Shown: positions 26,941-35,828 of the stretch, in pieces
Numbering within the stretch: position 1 is the stretch's first letter
Layout: each line of letters begins with the position of its first letter
NCBI RefSeq assembly: GCF_014643535.1
Contig: NZ_BMJQ01000001.1
Location: forward strand, 496,001-560,000
Source: Aliidongia dinghuensis
GTDB lineage: Bacteria; Pseudomonadota; Alphaproteobacteria; ATCC43930; CGMCC-115725
DNA length: 64,000 nucleotides
Reading direction: 5' to 3'
Position numbers and translations under genes: made by a program
The notes under the pieces: model-generated
Told to the model about the DNA's origin: nothing
Seen by the model: the letters and a program-made list of their open reading frames with translations, nothing else
Databases searched by the model: none

Positions 26941-27996
26941 ATGCCCGCCACGACCGGGAAATCAGCCATTGAGCACAAAGTCGATCTGACGTTCGACCCT
27001 GGCGCGCTGAAGCGCGGGACTTTGCCGTTCCAGCAACCATCCCTGCCGCTGTGCCTCTGGCAAATTGCAAGCTCCCTCGTGCCATTGCTGGCGTTATCGG
27101 TCGCGATGTACCACTTGCTCGCGTGGTCGCTCTGGGCGACCTGGGCGCTCGCCGTGCCGGCCGCCGGCTGCGTGGTTCGGCTGTTCATCATTCAGCATGA
27201 TTGCGGTCACGGCGCCTTTTTTCGATCGCGCCGGCTCAACGATATTCTCGGCACGCTGTGCAGCCTCGCAACCGTCACGCCTTATGCCATGTGGCGCCGT
27301 CAGCATGCCGGCCATCATAGCCACTGGAACAACCTCGATCGGCGAAATGCCGGCGCCGATATCTATTCCAGTTGCCTGACCCTCGCGGAATATCAGGGGA
27401 TGTCCGGTTGGCGACAGTGGCTCTATCGCCTGATCCAGCACCCGCTCGTGGCGCTCTTCGCCTTGCCGCCGATCGTCTTCCTGCTCCTCTACCGCGTGCC
27501 CTTTGATTCTCCCCGATCGTGGCGCGCCGAACGGCGATCGGTCTACCTGACGAACATTGCTCTGCTCGCCCTGTTCACCGGGCTGGCGGTCTTGGTCGGC
27601 GTCCGCGCCGTTTTGCTGGTCCAGATGCCGATCCTCATGCTGGCGGCCACGATCGGCGTCTGGTTGTTCTCGATCCAACACCGTTTCGAGAGCGCCCGAT
27701 GGATGCGAGAGGGCGAATGGGATCCCGTCGCCGCCGCGCTCGGCGGCAGTTCCTATCTCAAGCTGCCTGGCGTGCTGCGATGGTTCACCGGCAATATCGG
27801 CTTTCACCATGTTCATCACCTGAACCCGCGGATCCCCAATTATCGGCTTCAGGCCTGCAATCGAGCCAATCCCGCGCTCGCGGCGGTACCGCCTGTGTCG
27901 GTCTGGCGCTTACTCGCCTCCTGGCGGCTGGCATTGTGGGACGAGAAGCTCGGCCGGCTCGTGCCGTTCCCGAAACATGGCGAGACCGGCGGATAA
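26941..27996 (+). CDS. Membrane fatty acid desaturase
   Basis: Di-iron membrane desaturase of 351 residues with four to six hydrophobic segments. The three histidine boxes are HDCGH, HAGHH and HHVHH, within QHDCGHGAFF, RRQHAGHHSHWN and TGNIGFHHVHHLNPRIPNY. These resemble the delta-12/omega-6 acyl-lipid group. It introduces a double bond in membrane acyl chains, perhaps for temperature adaptation; regiospecificity is not determined. It follows a conserved hypothetical gene in the same orientation. Confidence 0.92.
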   Translation: MPATTGKSAIEHKVDLTFDPGALKRGTLPFQQPSLPLCLWQIASSLVPLLALSVAMYHLLAWSLWATWALAVPAAGCVVRLFIIQHDCGHGAFFRSRRLNDILGTLCSLATVTPYAMWRRQHAGHHSHWNNLDRRNAGADIYSSCLTLAEYQGMSGWRQWLYRLIQHPLVALFALPPIVFLLLYRVPFDSPRSWRAERRSVYLTNIALLALFTGLAVLVGVRAVLLVQMPILMLAATIGVWLFSIQHRFESARWMREGEWDPVAAALGGSSYLKLPGVLRWFTGNIGFHHVHHLNPRIPNYRLQACNRANPALAAVPPVSVWRLLASWRLALWDEKLGRLVPFPKHGETGG

Positions 27997-28126
27997 GCCG
28001 GGCGAGTGATGAACTCTTGAAACGAGGGTCGCTCCTGCTCAAATTATTTCTGGCATTGACTCAAGCTGAGTCTCCAAAACACATGATGTCGCCGAGTTGA
28101 AGTCGGGTTGAAGAACCCTTGGCGGT

Positions 28127-28151
28127 GGCAATTTATTGACAATATATTGCC
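28127..28151. repeat. A/T-rich inverted repeat downstream of the desaturase
   Basis: GGCAATTTATT, spacer GAC, AATATATTGCC: 11-bp arms with one mismatch. It sits in the 224-base gap 27997-28220 between the converging desaturase and tetR genes, which also contains ACTCAAGCTGAGT. It could act in transcript ending or as a protein site. No gene was found in this gap. Confidence 0.5.
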
Positions 28152-28220
28152 ACGCAACTTCCGGCGCTCTTTCGGGAAGGGCGGCCGGGCGCAGTTGTTC
28201 GCCGTCGGTTAGGGCCGTCA

Positions 28221-28844
28221 TCAGGGTGACGCCGGCTCGGTCCGCGCGAGCGCGTCCCATATCCCCATGAGCCGCCCGATCGCCGCTTCCAGTGTTTCGA
28301 TCGGCACGCCGTCGCGCGCCTGGGTCGAGATTCCGAACAGGAAGGTGCTGAACAGGGTGGCGAGATCCGCCGGGTCGGCATCGGGCGGTAACTCGCCGGC
28401 GGCGATCGCCCGGCGGGCGCAAGACTCGAAGCCGGCGCGGGTCTCGGCCCGTTCCGCCGCCAGCAGCGCGCGGATCGGCTCGTTCTCGGCGGCTGAGGTC
28501 GCGGCCCCCAGCACAATGAAGCAGCCCTGCGGATGGTCCGGATCGGTCTGCATCCGCGCGGATTGGCGCAGCGCCCGCTCGATCGCCGCGCGCGGTGTCA
28601 GGTCCGGATCGCGGAGCGGCGCCGTCACGCGCCCGTGCGTCTCGCGGTAATGGGCGACGACCGTCTTGAACAGCGCGTCCTTCGAGCCGAACGCCGCATA
28701 GAAGCTCGCCGTCGAGAGGCCGCCCATCGCCGCCTTCAGCTCTGACAGCGAGGTGGCCTCGTAGCCTCGAGCCCAGAATAGCCGCATCGCCTGGCGCACG
28801 GCTTGCGTCTTGTCGAACTCGCGCGGTCGGCCCGTTCGCGGCAT
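28221..28844 (-). CDS. TetR-family regulator
   Basis: Regulator of 207 residues. The N-terminal helix-turn-helix is TSLSELKAAMGGLSTASFYA, with AFGSKDALF; the C-terminal domain has MQTDPDHPQGCFIVLGAATS, as in the TetR subgroup with a Cys in GCF. ATG 28844 follows GGGAGG. It diverges from an oxidoreductase gene, and two copies of TCGATCYRGAAGTT lie in the shared promoter, so it probably represses that gene and itself. Confidence 0.93.
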   Translation of the reverse strand: MPRTGRPREFDKTQAVRQAMRLFWARGYEATSLSELKAAMGGLSTASFYAAFGSKDALFKTVVAHYRETHGRVTAPLRDPDLTPRAAIERALRQSARMQTDPDHPQGCFIVLGAATSAAENEPIRALLAAERAETRAGFESCARRAIAAGELPPDADPADLATLFSTFLFGISTQARDGVPIETLEAAIGRLMGIWDALARTEPASP

Positions 28845-28873
28845 GGCATCCTCCCATTCGACTTCTAGACTGG

Positions 28874-28939
28874 TCGATCCAGAAGTTCTTGACAAGCCGC
28901 TGCGCGCCGACGACTTTTGGAACGATCGATCTGGAAGTT
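28874..28939. promoter_or_regulatory. Twin TetR-type operators flanking a promoter
   Basis: TCGATCCAGAAGTT (28874-28887) and TCGATCTGGAAGTT (28926-28939) are direct repeats with two differences, 52 bases apart. TTGACA at 28889-28894 is a good -35 box, with GACTTT 17 bases later as a weak -10. The sites bracket this promoter, as expected for repression by the divergent TetR protein. Confidence 0.6.
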
Positions 28940-28955
28940 GAAACGGAGACGCTGA

Positions 28956-29831
28956 ATGGATGTCGGTTTCATCGGGTTGGGCAAGATGGGCCTGGCCATG
29001 GCACGCAACATCGCGAACGCCGGCCATCGGGTCCGGGTCTGGAACCGCTCGCCCCTCGCCGCGGAGGCGGCCACGGGTTTCGAGATCGCCGCCTCGCCGC
29101 GCGACGCGTTCCAGGCCGACGCTGTCTTCACCATGCTGTCGGACGATGCGGCAATCCGTGAGGTGCTGTTGACGCCGAGCATCCTCGGTGACGCGCGGCC
29201 GGGCGTGGTGCACGTGGTGACCGCAACGATCTCGCTCGATTTCGCGGGCGAGTTGGCCGTGGCACACGCGGTCGCCGGCGTCGGCTATGTCTCGGCGCCG
29301 GTGTTCGGCCGGCCGGATGTCGCCGCGGCAGCGCAGCTCACCATCGTGGCTGCCGGCGCGGCGGTGGCGGTCGACCGGGTCCGGCCGCTGTTCGACGCCA
29401 TCGGCCGGAAGACCTGGGTGCTGGGCGAGGATCCGAAGCAGGCGAACGCCGCGAAGATCGCCGGCAATATGATGATCGCCATGGCGGTCGAGGCCATGGC
29501 CGAGGCCGCCGTGCTGGCCCGAAGCAACGGCTTGGCGCCTGCGGCCTTCTTCGACCTGATCCTCGAGACGCAATTCGCCGGCAGCCGGGCCTACCAGAGC
29601 TATAGCGCCAAGATCGCGAGCGGCGACTTCGAGCCGGGCTTCCGCATGCGCCTCGGGCTGAAGGATCTGGGTCTTGCGGCCGCAGCGGCCGAGCAGGCGG
29701 GCAAACGCCTGCCCCAGCTCGCCGTGCTCCACGCGCACATGGCCGAGGCCGTCGCGGCGGGCCTCGGCGACAAGGACTGGTCGGCGATCGCCGAGTATGG
29801 GGCCGGCAGCAACCGCGGGGCGGGAAGATGA
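28956..29831 (+). CDS. NAD(P)-dependent 3-hydroxyisobutyrate dehydrogenase-like oxidoreductase
   Basis: Beta-hydroxyacid dehydrogenase of 291 residues. The dinucleotide loop is GFIGLGKMGLAMARNIANAG at the N-terminus, NRS follows the second strand, and the substrate segment is SAPVFGRPDVAAAAQLTIVAAG. The catalytic Lys is in AAKIAGNMM. The subgroup is that of glyoxylate/succinic semialdehyde reductase-like or imine-type enzymes; the substrate is unknown. It overlaps the EthD gene by 4 bases (ATGA). Confidence 0.9.
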   Translation: MDVGFIGLGKMGLAMARNIANAGHRVRVWNRSPLAAEAATGFEIAASPRDAFQADAVFTMLSDDAAIREVLLTPSILGDARPGVVHVVTATISLDFAGELAVAHAVAGVGYVSAPVFGRPDVAAAAQLTIVAAGAAVAVDRVRPLFDAIGRKTWVLGEDPKQANAAKIAGNMMIAMAVEAMAEAAVLARSNGLAPAAFFDLILETQFAGSRAYQSYSAKIASGDFEPGFRMRLGLKDLGLAAAAAEQAGKRLPQLAVLHAHMAEAVAAGLGDKDWSAIAEYGAGSNRGAGR

Positions 29832-30127
29832 CGACACTGTTCGTGACCTATGCCGGCGGCGGTAGCACGCGTTTCGACCGCGACTATTATGTCGCCACCC
29901 ATCTACCGCTCGTTCGTGAGGCCTGGGGCGCGTATGGGCTCCAGTCGGTGGCCGCCTTTTTCCCCGCCGGCGATGGTGCGGGAATGATCGCGGTGGCAGT
30001 CTGCGAATTCCGCGACGAGGCGGCGCTCGCCGCCGCGTTCGGCGCGCCGCGAACCGCCGAGGTCATGGCCGATATCAAGAAGTTTACCGACGTCGCGCCC
30101 GCCCGCAGCCGCGCGATTCCGCTCTGA
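29828..30127 (+). CDS. EthD-domain protein
   Basis: Small dimeric alpha-beta barrel protein of 99 residues: MTTLFVTYAGGG, FDRDYYVATHLPLVREAWG and TAEVMADIKKFTDVAP are family features. EthD proteins accompany oxidations of ethers or other ligands, though many are unassigned. It is translationally coupled to the upstream oxidoreductase and thus under the same TetR control. Confidence 0.9.
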   Translation: MTTLFVTYAGGGSTRFDRDYYVATHLPLVREAWGAYGLQSVAAFFPAGDGAGMIAVAVCEFRDEAALAAAFGAPRTAEVMADIKKFTDVAPARSRAIPL

Positions 30128-30137
30128 CAGGGCGGGC

Positions 30138-30162
30138 CCGGTCGAGCCCAGCGCTCGACCGG
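30138..30162. terminator. Hairpin between converging genes
   Basis: CCGGTCGAGC, loop CCAGC, GCTCGACCGG: perfect 10-bp stem 10 bases after the EthD stop and 19 before the stop of the opposite membrane-protein gene. No T run; a two-way terminator is likely. Confidence 0.65.
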
Positions 30163-30181
30163 TGGCGCTGACTAGGCGTCG

Positions 30182-30562
30182 CTAAGCCACGACCGGCAAG
30201 ACCGCGAGCACGGCGGCGGCGAGGAAAACCGGCCAGGCCAGATGGCGGCCGCGGCTCGTCACCAGCACGATGATGCCGGAGAGCGCCAGCGTCGCTCCGA
30301 TTGCGGCGAGCGTCGCCGTTTCGGCCGCGGCCGGGCCTGCAAGCGCCACGGCGGCGAGGATCGCAGCCAGGCCCCACCAGGCGACGCTGGTCAGGTGCCA
30401 GGCAAAGCGCAGGATGGCACGGGCAAAGGCGCTTTTCGCGAGCAGGCCGGCGCGCTGGTCCGGCGCCAGGAGCGGGCCGATGAGGCGCGCCTCGCCCAGC
30501 CATGAATGGGCGAGGCCGAGCAGGGCGGTGAGAACGGCGGCGGCGATCAGGGCGGACGGCAT
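30182..30562 (-). CDS. Small four-helix membrane protein
   Basis: Protein of 126 residues with four hydrophobic segments, including MPSALIAAAVLTALLGLAHS, VAWWGLAAILAAVALAG and WPVFLAAAVLAVLPVVA. A loop holds GEARLIGPLLA and SAFARAILRFAWHLTSVAWW, a pattern I have seen in unassigned proteins next to TetR regulators. ATG 30562 follows GGAGC. It is divergent from a tetR gene, and two palindromes in the gap suggest it is the regulated target. Confidence 0.78.
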   Translation of the reverse strand: MPSALIAAAVLTALLGLAHSWLGEARLIGPLLAPDQRAGLLAKSAFARAILRFAWHLTSVAWWGLAAILAAVALAGPAAAETATLAAIGATLALSGIIVLVTSRGRHLAWPVFLAAAVLAVLPVVA

Positions 30563-30572
30563 GATCCGAGCT

Positions 30573-30637
30573 CCATACGGTTCCGTATGGTCATCATTGG
30601 CCTGATGCCTTGAGCGAGTCAATACGCTACCGTATGG
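30573..30637. promoter_or_regulatory. Two palindromic TetR operators in a divergent promoter
   Basis: CCATACGGTTCCGTATGG (30573-30590) is a perfect palindrome of 8-bp arms around TT. CAATACGCTACCGTATGG (30620-30637) matches it at 15 of 18 positions and ends 7 bases before the tetR ATG. Such a pair is the classic signature of a TetR protein that represses itself and the divergent gene. Confidence 0.75.
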
Positions 30638-30644
30638 TCTTTCC

Positions 30645-31190
30645 ATGGAAGATCGACTGACCCGTCAAGACTGGCTCACCGCGGCGCTCTCGACGCTCGC
30701 GCGCGACGGGGTTGCGGCCCTGCGGGTCGAGCCGCTGGCGAAGCGGCTGGGCGTCACCAAGGGCAGCTTCTACTGGCACTTCGCCGACCGGCCGGCGCTG
30801 CTCGCATCCGTGCTCGCGGAATGGGAGCGGCGCGCGACCGACGCGGTCATCGACGAGGTCGAGGCCGCGGGTGGCGATGCGGCGGCCCGGCTCATGAACC
30901 TGTTCCGCATCGCCGCGACAGCGGACGGGCGGCTCGAGCGGGCGGTGCGCGCCTGGGCCGCGACCGATGCTGCTGCGGTGGCAGTGCAGGGCCGGGTCGA
31001 CGCGCGCCGGCACGCCTATCTCACCGCCCAATTCTCAGGGGCGGGTTTCGCAGACGAGGAGGTCGTGTCCCGGGCGCGCATCGCCTATCGCTGGGTCATG
31101 GGCGGCTTTGTCATGGATTGGGACCGGCCGGCTGAGGAGCGGCGGGCCGACGCCGAGCGGCTGTGCGCGGCATTGCTGCGGCGGCCTTAA
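30645..31190 (+). CDS. TetR-family regulator
   Basis: Regulator of 181 residues. The DNA-binding part is LRVEPLAKRLGVTKGSFYWH, then FADRPALLASVLAEWE. The C-terminal ligand domain includes AVRAWAATDAAAVAVQG and AYRWVMGGF. The start lies next to the second palindrome. It probably controls the divergent membrane-protein gene. It is followed 20 bases later by cobU/P, which may be read through, but nothing else links them. Confidence 0.93.
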   Translation: MEDRLTRQDWLTAALSTLARDGVAALRVEPLAKRLGVTKGSFYWHFADRPALLASVLAEWERRATDAVIDEVEAAGGDAAARLMNLFRIAATADGRLERAVRAWAATDAAAVAVQGRVDARRHAYLTAQFSGAGFADEEVVSRARIAYRWVMGGFVMDWDRPAEERRADAERLCAALLRRP

Positions 31191-31210
31191 GCTTGTGCTA
31201 GGGATGGGAC

Positions 31211-31753
31211 ATGACTGCTCTGCCCCGATCGACCCTGGTCCTGGGCGGCGCGCGCTCCGGCAAGAGCGCCTATGCCGAGGGACTGATCCGCGACGCCAGC
31301 ATCCACGCGGTCTATCTCGCGACCGCGGAGGCCGGCGACCAGGAGATGGCGGCGCGCATCGCCCGGCATCGCAGCCAGCGTGGCGACGGCTGGCGCACGA
31401 TCGAGGAGCCGCTCGACCTGGTCGGCACACTGCGTATGGTGGTCCGGGCGAACCGGCCGGTTCTGGTCGATTGCCTGACGCTGTGGCTTTCGAACCTGAT
31501 GCATGCGGAGCGCGACATCGCGGTCGAGACGGCGGCACTGGTCGAGGCGATCGGCGAGCTTGCCGGCCCGGTCGTCTTCGTGTCGAACGAGGTCGGGCAG
31601 GGCATCGTGCCCGACAACACGTTGGCGCGCGCCTTCCGCGACCACGCCGGGCGATTGCATCAGCGGGTCGCCGCCGCGGCAGACCGGGTCGTGTTCGTCA
31701 CCGCCGGCCTGCCGATGGTGCTGAAATCGCCAGAGAAACCAACTGTCAAGTGA
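31211..31753 (+). CDS. cobU: Adenosylcobinamide kinase / adenosylcobinamide-phosphate guanylyltransferase
   Basis: Bifunctional enzyme of 180 residues (CobP in aerobic nomenclature) that phosphorylates adenosylcobinamide and transfers GMP to it. The P-loop is LGGARSGKSAYAE, followed by LATAEAGDQEMAARIARHR with the GMP-bearing His, VDCLTLWLSNL and VSNEVGQGIVPDN. The length and motif order are complete. The product feeds cobS. It lies directly after tetR on the same strand. Confidence 0.95.
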   Translation: MTALPRSTLVLGGARSGKSAYAEGLIRDASIHAVYLATAEAGDQEMAARIARHRSQRGDGWRTIEEPLDLVGTLRMVVRANRPVLVDCLTLWLSNLMHAERDIAVETAALVEAIGELAGPVVFVSNEVGQGIVPDNTLARAFRDHAGRLHQRVAAAADRVVFVTAGLPMVLKSPEKPTVK

Positions 31754-31852
31754 TTCCCTGAGTTTCTGCAACTGATTCGATGGTAATGCGTTAACAGGCA
31801 CGAGACATCCACCGCCCAGCGCGGTAAGAAAACCAGCGAGAGGAACGTTGTG

Positions 31853-32539
31853 ATGTTGACTGTCTGGAAGCGCGCTTTCGGCGCCATTGCGGCGCTCGGC
31901 CTGATGACTGCGACTGCTTCGGCTGCGTTCGCGGCGAGTGATCAGCAGGATTTGGTCGAGCACGCCCGCATCACCCTCGACGACCTGCACAAAGACAAGG
32001 AATTCGGCAACGGTGCGGAGCTGCTGCGCCGGGCCAAGGGCGTCCTCATCGTCCCGTCGCTCATCAAGGGCGGCTTCTTCCTGGGCGGCGAGGGCGGCAC
32101 CGGCGTGCTGCTGACGCGCGGCGCCGGTCGCGAGTGGAGCTATCCGGCGTTCTATACGCTGGCGTCGGCCTCGTTCGGCCTGCAGATCGGCGGCGAGGAG
32201 GCGGAGCTCATCGTGTTCGCCCTCACCGACAAGGGCCTGCAGGCCTTCATGCGCGATGAATTCAAGATCGGTGCCCAGGCCGGCCTCGCCGTCGTGACCC
32301 TGGGCTCGACCGCCGAGGCGTCGACGACGAGCGCGCTCAACGCCGATCTGGTCGTCTGGTCGTCCTCGTCGGGCGCCTATGCCGGCATCACCTTGAACGG
32401 CTCGATCATCAAGCCGCGCGACAGCTGGAACGAGGCCTATTACGGCCATGCGGTGTCGCCGGCCACGATCGTCAACAAGCGCTCGGTCAAGAATACCGGC
32501 GCCGACAGCCTCCGGACGACGCTTGCCAGCCAGAGCTGA
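31853..32539 (+). CDS. SYLF-domain (Ysc84-type) lipid-binding exported protein
   Basis: Exported protein of 228 residues. A signal peptide ends near AFAAS. The mature part is a SYLF domain: [52 protein letters not shown] and [11 protein letters not shown]. Related proteins bind acidic lipids; in bacteria the role is unclear. GTG 31850 directly before the ATG is an alternative start; AGAGGAA serves both. It lies between two cobalamin genes without an evident link. Confidence 0.9.
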   Translation: MLTVWKRAFGAIAALGLMTATASAAFAASDQQDLVEHARITLDDLHKDKEFGNGAELLRRAKGVLIVPSLIKGGFFLGGEGGTGVLLTRGAGREWSYPAFYTLASASFGLQIGGEEAELIVFALTDKGLQAFMRDEFKIGAQAGLAVVTLGSTAEASTTSALNADLVVWSSSSGAYAGITLNGSIIKPRDSWNEAYYGHAVSPATIVNKRSVKNTGADSLRTTLASQS

Positions 32540-32573
32540 CGCCCCTTCCGGAGCCCGTCGGACCCCGGCCCTG

Positions 32574-34025
32574 ATGTTCCAGGGCACAGGGTCCGACGTC
32601 GGCAAGTCCCTGCTCGTCGCGGGATTGGGCCGCGCCTTCACGAGGCGCGGCCTTCGCGTCTTGCCGTTCAAGCCGCAGAACATGTCGAACAACGCCGCGG
32701 TCACCGCCGACGGCGGCGAGATCGGCCGGGCGCAAGCGCTGCAGGCGCGCGCCTGCGGCGTCGAGCCCGGCATCGACATGAACCCGGTGCTGTTGAAGCC
32801 CCATTCCGAGACGGGGGCCCAGATCATCGTGCAGGGCCGCGTCTGGCGCGATGCCGAGGCGCGGCGCTATCAGGCCTTGAAGCCCGAGCTCATGCCCTTC
32901 GTGCTCGAGAGCTTCGATCGGCTCGCCGCCCGGGCCGACCTGGTGCTGATCGAGGGGGCCGGCAGCCCGGCCGAGGTCAATCTCCGCGCCGGCGACATCG
33001 CCAACATGGGTTTTGCCGAGGCCGCGGACGTGCCGGTCGTCCTCATCGGCGACATCGACCGCGGCGGCGTCATCGCCTCGATCGTCGGCACGCAGGCACT
33101 GCTCGAGCCGGCAGAGCGGGCGCGGCTCAAGGGCTATCTCATCAACAAGTTTCGCGGCGATGTCGGCCTGTTCGGTTCGGCGGTCGACATCCTGAAGGCG
33201 CGCACCGGGCTCGACTGCCTCGGCATCGTGCCGCATTGGGCCGAGGCGGCAAAGCTCCCGGCCGAAGATGCAGTGGCGCTCGACCAATCCTTGGGCATAC
33301 GGGAGGGCGGCGCCTTCCGGGTCGTGGTGCCGCGCCTGCCCAATATCTCGAACTTCGACGATCTCGACCCGCTGTCGGCCGAGCCCGGCGTCTCGGTCGA
33401 GTTCGTCGCCCCTGGCCGGCCGCTGCCGCGCGACGCTGACCTGGTGCTGCTGCCCGGCTCCAAGGCGACGCGCGCCGATCTCGCGGCGCTCCGCGCCCAG
33501 GGCTGGGACATCGACCTCCTGGCCCATGCGCGCGCCGGCGGCCGGGTGCTCGGCCTGTGCGGCGGCTACCAGATCCTCGGCCGCAGCATCGTCGACCCGA
33601 CCGGCATGGAAGGGCCGGCCGGCGAAAGCGCGGGCCTCGGCCTGCTCGACGTCACGACGGTGCTCCATGCCCATAAGACTCTCACGCGGCTCGATGTTCG
33701 CGACGATCTGACCGGCGAGCAGCTCCAGGCCTACGAGATCCATGTCGGCGAGACCGACGGGCCTGGCCGCACCCAGCCATTCCTCGTGCTGGACGGCCGG
33801 CCCGAGGGCGCGGTCTCGGCCGACGGGCGGATCGCCGGCTGCTATCTGCACGGGCTGTTCACGGCCGACGGCTGGCGCCGGCGGTTCCTGGGCGACGTCG
33901 GCGCCGCCACTGATCCGACGCTCGGGTTCGAGGCCATGGTCGGCCGTACGCTCGACCGCCTGGCCGATCACCTGGAGACGGTGATCGATCTGGACCGGCT
34001 GCTGGAAATTGCGCGCGCGCGCTGA
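32574..34025 (+). CDS. cobQ: Cobyric acid synthase (glutamine-dependent amidotransferase)
   Basis: Enzyme of about 483 residues that amidates four side chains of adenosylcobyrinic a,c-diamide. The synthetase domain begins [17 protein letters not shown] and has [13 protein letters not shown] and [11 protein letters not shown]. The glutaminase domain has the nucleophile Cys in [12 protein letters not shown] and the His/Glu in GCYLHGLF. The family usually has a few residues before FQGTG, so the start is uncertain: ATG 32574 lacks a good ribosome site, while upstream codons are only rare starts. It lies 34 bases after the SYLF gene. Confidence 0.94.
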   Translation: MFQGTGSDVGKSLLVAGLGRAFTRRGLRVLPFKPQNMSNNAAVTADGGEIGRAQALQARACGVEPGIDMNPVLLKPHSETGAQIIVQGRVWRDAEARRYQALKPELMPFVLESFDRLAARADLVLIEGAGSPAEVNLRAGDIANMGFAEAADVPVVLIGDIDRGGVIASIVGTQALLEPAERARLKGYLINKFRGDVGLFGSAVDILKARTGLDCLGIVPHWAEAAKLPAEDAVALDQSLGIREGGAFRVVVPRLPNISNFDDLDPLSAEPGVSVEFVAPGRPLPRDADLVLLPGSKATRADLAALRAQGWDIDLLAHARAGGRVLGLCGGYQILGRSIVDPTGMEGPAGESAGLGLLDVTTVLHAHKTLTRLDVRDDLTGEQLQAYEIHVGETDGPGRTQPFLVLDGRPEGAVSADGRIAGCYLHGLFTADGWRRRFLGDVGAATDPTLGFEAMVGRTLDRLADHLETVIDLDRLLEIARAR

Positions 34026-34147
34026 TTTTCTCGGGCAAAGTTCTGGCTCATCCTGACACGCTGTTGTCAGGAGCCCCCGGCTAGCCTCAACTGCATCGGC
34101 GGCGCGAGACCCGTCGCTGGAACGAGGCAACGTCCAAGGGAGGCCCC

Positions 34148-34783
34148 ATGACCGCGCTCATCTTCTATCACTCGCCCCATACGCGTTCGACGGGCACCCG
34201 CATCCTGCTCGAGGAGCTGGGCGCGCCCTATACGCTCCAGGCGGTCAACATGACGGCGGGCGAGCAGCGCCAGGCCGGTTATCTCGCGATCAACCCGATG
34301 GGCAAGGTGCCGGCGATCCGGCATGGCGACGCGCTCGTCACCGAACAGCCGGCCATCTTCATCTATCTGGCCGATCTCTTCCCCGCGGCCGGCCTGGCAC
34401 CTGCCATCAGCGACCCCCTGCGCGGCCCCTATCTGCGCTGGCTCGTCTATTACGGCTCCTGCTTCGAACCCGCCGTCGTCGACAAGGCGCTGAAGCGCGA
34501 GCCGGCGCCGCCCAGCACCTGTCCCTACGGCGATTACGACACGATGCTGAAGACGGTCGTCGACGCGCTGGCGGTCGGGCCCTACCTCCTGGGCGAGCGC
34601 TTCACGGCGGCGGACGTGCTCTGGGGCACGGCGCTCGGCTGGATGACCCGGTTCAAGCTGGTGCCGGATCTGCCGGCGATCCTGGCCTATGTCGAGCGCG
34701 TCGCGGCCCGGCCCGCCGCCGCCAAGGTCAGGGCGCTCGATGAAGCGCTCGCAGCCCAGCACAAGGCCGCGGCGGCCTCCTAA
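34148..34783 (+). CDS. Glutathione S-transferase family protein
   Basis: Cytosolic GST of 211 residues. The thioredoxin-fold part starts TALIFYHSPHTRSTGTRILL with the activating Ser near residue 9 or 13, then NPMGKVPAIRHGDALVTEQP, the usual cis-Pro and gamma-Glu binding segment. The C-terminal helices contain YLLGERFTAADVLWGTALGW. The substrate is unknown. Its last bases overlap the converging cobD gene by 4. Confidence 0.9.
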   Translation: MTALIFYHSPHTRSTGTRILLEELGAPYTLQAVNMTAGEQRQAGYLAINPMGKVPAIRHGDALVTEQPAIFIYLADLFPAAGLAPAISDPLRGPYLRWLVYYGSCFEPAVVDKALKREPAPPSTCPYGDYDTMLKTVVDALAVGPYLLGERFTAADVLWGTALGWMTRFKLVPDLPAILAYVERVAARPAAAKVRALDEALAAQHKAAAAS

Positions 34784-35790
34784 AAGGTGAGCACCACGGC
34801 CGCGGTGCCGAGCGCCAGCACCTCGAGCAGGCAGGCGACCCGGAATACGCGGAGCGCCGCTGCCATGTCGGCGACCGTCGCCCGGGCGCGGCCGTCGCCC
34901 ATCCAGGGATCGGTCACCACGATGTCGCCGTAGCGGCGCGGGCCGGCCAGCGCCAGGTCCAGCGCGCCGGCCATCGCCGCCTCGGGCCAGCCGGCGTTGG
35001 GCGAGCGGTGCTTGCCGGCGTCGCGCAGCATGGTGCGGAGCGCCCGGACCGGCGTGCCCCGCGGCACGAACAGGGCCGCGGCGCCGACCAGCAGCCCCGA
35101 GAGCCGCGCCGGCACCAGGTTCAAGAGATCGTCGAACCGGGCCGATGCCCAGCCAAAGGCGATGTGGCGCGGCGTCTTATGGCCGATCATGCTGTCGAGC
35201 GTGTTGACCGTCTTGTAGACGATGAGGCCGGGCAGGCCGGCCAGCGCGTAGGCCAGCACCGGCGCCACCACGCCGTCGGAGAAATTCTCGGCGAGCGATT
35301 CGATGCCGGCACGCGCGACACCATGGGCGTCGAGGCTGGCCGGATCGCGCCCGACGATATGGCTGACCGCGACCCGGCCGGCGGCGAGCCCTTCCGCGTC
35401 GAGCGCGCGCATGACGCGGACCACATGGTCGTGGAGGCTGCGTTGGGCCACCAGCACGGCCACGATCAGCAACTCGACCAGGCCGCTCCAGCGGCCGAAC
35501 CGGGTGGCGATGAAGCTCAGGATCACGCCCACGAGCGCCGCGCTCACAACCATGGCGACGAGCGTGATGACGCCGCGCCAGCGCCGGGTCCGGGCACTCC
35601 GCGCCTCGCGATTGAGGCGCCGGTCGAATAGGGCTATGGCTCTGCCGATCAGCACGACCGGGTGCGGCACATAGCGGAAGATGAGCGGCAGGTCGCCCAC
35701 GAGCCAGTCGAGGCCGAGCGCCAGCACGAGGATGACGAGACGGTCGGCCGTCTGGCCGGGCAGGAACAGGAGAAGGGCGGAATGAGTCAT
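34780..35790 (-). CDS. cobD: Adenosylcobinamide-phosphate synthase
   Basis: Membrane enzyme of about 336 residues (CbiB/CobD) that attaches aminopropanol phosphate to cobyric acid. Family blocks are DWLVGDLPLIFRYVPHPVVL, RAGIESLAENFSDGVVAPVL, KTVNTLDSMIGHKTPRHIAF and GKHRSPNAGWPEAAMAGAL. Several hydrophobic helices are present. ATG 35790 gives the usual length; a TTG at 35829 would overlap the divergent cbiX start. The two genes share a very short promoter region. Confidence 0.93.
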   Translation of the reverse strand: MTHSALLLFLPGQTADRLVILVLALGLDWLVGDLPLIFRYVPHPVVLIGRAIALFDRRLNREARSARTRRWRGVITLVAMVVSAALVGVILSFIATRFGRWSGLVELLIVAVLVAQRSLHDHVVRVMRALDAEGLAAGRVAVSHIVGRDPASLDAHGVARAGIESLAENFSDGVVAPVLAYALAGLPGLIVYKTVNTLDSMIGHKTPRHIAFGWASARFDDLLNLVPARLSGLLVGAAALFVPRGTPVRALRTMLRDAGKHRSPNAGWPEAAMAGALDLALAGPRRYGDIVVTDPWMGDGRARATVADMAAALRVFRVACLLEVLALGTAAVVLTF

Positions 35791-35828
35791 CGCGCGCGGA
35801 GCATGGCGAGCGGCGGGCGGCCGGGTCA

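Noticed and set aside
33900..33925. GCCACTG-like string as a B12 riboswitch
   Set aside because: It lies inside cobQ coding sequence and no other conserved riboswitch boxes surround it. No riboswitch was seen upstream of any cob gene.
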